Positions 45,222 to 45,326 of a stretch of 45,326 bases of DNA are shown here, in pieces. This stretch comes from Melioribacteraceae bacterium. GTDB taxonomy: Bacteria > Bacteroidota > Ignavibacteria > Ignavibacteriales > Melioribacteraceae. Below the pieces are notes generated by a model. The model saw only the letters and a program-made list of their open reading frames with translations. It did no database searches and had not been told where the DNA came from. Position numbers and translations under genes: made by a program. The first letter of the stretch is position 1. Every line of letters begins with the position of its first letter. The stretch covers positions 160,640-205,965 of the forward strand of contig JAOADJ010000008.1 of NCBI GenBank assembly GCA_026417375.1. The letters run 5' to 3'.

Positions 45222-45326
45222 AATAGAAAAGATTTAAATAAGTTTGTCTGAAGAAGAAAGGAAAAATAAATGGGACAAAGCGGGAAAGTAATATTTAAGC
45301 CATATCATCAAAATCAAATCAGTTTA
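45189..45326 (+). mobile_element. Left end of an IS1182-like insertion sequence
   Basis: GAGGCTGTCTCAAAAG at 45189-45204 resembles terminal repeats I remember from IS1182-type elements, and 81 bases later the transposase frame begins. The stretch AGGCTG (45190-45195) / CAGCCT (45207-45212) with a following T run also forms a terminator-like hairpin, which could block outside transcription into the element. The right end and target duplication lie outside the window. Confidence 0.55.
45270..45326 (+). CDS. IS1182-family transposase, N-terminal fragment running off the window
   Basis: ATG at 45270 preceded by AAAGGA. The 19 visible residues MGQSGKVIFKPYHQNQISL match the opening of IS1182-family (DDE) transposases, which typically read GKVxFKPYxxNQxxLLPPSL. 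The frame is still open at the last base. The catalytic core is outside the window, so completeness cannot be judged. Confidence 0.7.
   Translation, partial: MGQSGKVIFKPYHQNQISL

Overview
The window is a very AT-rich bacterial chromosome segment with dense genes, short spacers and frequent ATGA or TAATG overlaps. Gene content (ECF sigma factor with an RskA-type anti-sigma factor, lipoprotein M49 peptidase of the Bacteroides type, secreted M1 peptidase, TPR sensor kinase) and codon use suggest the Bacteroidota/Chlorobiota/Ignavibacteriota group. Ignavibacteriota-like is my best guess, from pattern memory rather than a search. No rRNA, tRNA or CRISPR array was seen.

Left part (1-12986, + strand): the 3' part of recJ, then yebC and ruvC ending in a perfect 14-bp hairpin shared with a convergent exported Lys/Glu-rich protein. 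Next come a Trm112-like protein, a GlcD-type flavoprotein, a TPR protein, clpX, a TPR sensor histidine kinase, an exported protein of unknown role, an FAH-family enzyme and an FmdB-like zinc ribbon.

Middle (13040-30221, mostly - strand): an M49 peptidase lipoprotein, an ArsC/Spx-like protein (+), a beta-barrel protein, aat, a DUF2721 membrane protein, and an 1845-residue protein translated just after an SPFH/band-7 protein. This giant is the most unusual item. Its first 770 residues hold two successive aminotransferase-like (PLP fold-type I) regions; only the second has all the catalytic motifs. Its last ~975 residues follow the motif order of phosphoenolpyruvate carboxylase (PEPC) but have lost several catalytic residues. 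Then come a double PspC-domain membrane protein, an RskA-type anti-sigma factor with its ECF sigma factor, a secreted M1 peptidase and a trans-sulfuration enzyme.

Right part (30222-45326): a decayed nucleotidyltransferase gene pair, then the replication cluster gyrA - MgtE-like transporter - gyrB - DUF721/DciA-like - recF - dnaN - dnaA, all leftward. DnaA boxes lie on both sides of dnaA, so a bipartite oriC is likely. The region upstream of dnaA also has a perfect 14-bp palindrome made of parS half-sites in swapped order. To the right, transcription turns rightward (asparaginase, a HEGGH membrane protein), followed by a leftward NhaD-like antiporter.

The right end is an accessory island: a broken integron-type integrase, a small gene with an internal 96-nt tandem repeat, attC-like sequence, a more GC-rich exported-protein gene, and the left end of an IS1182-like element that appears to truncate it. 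The transposase start runs off the window.
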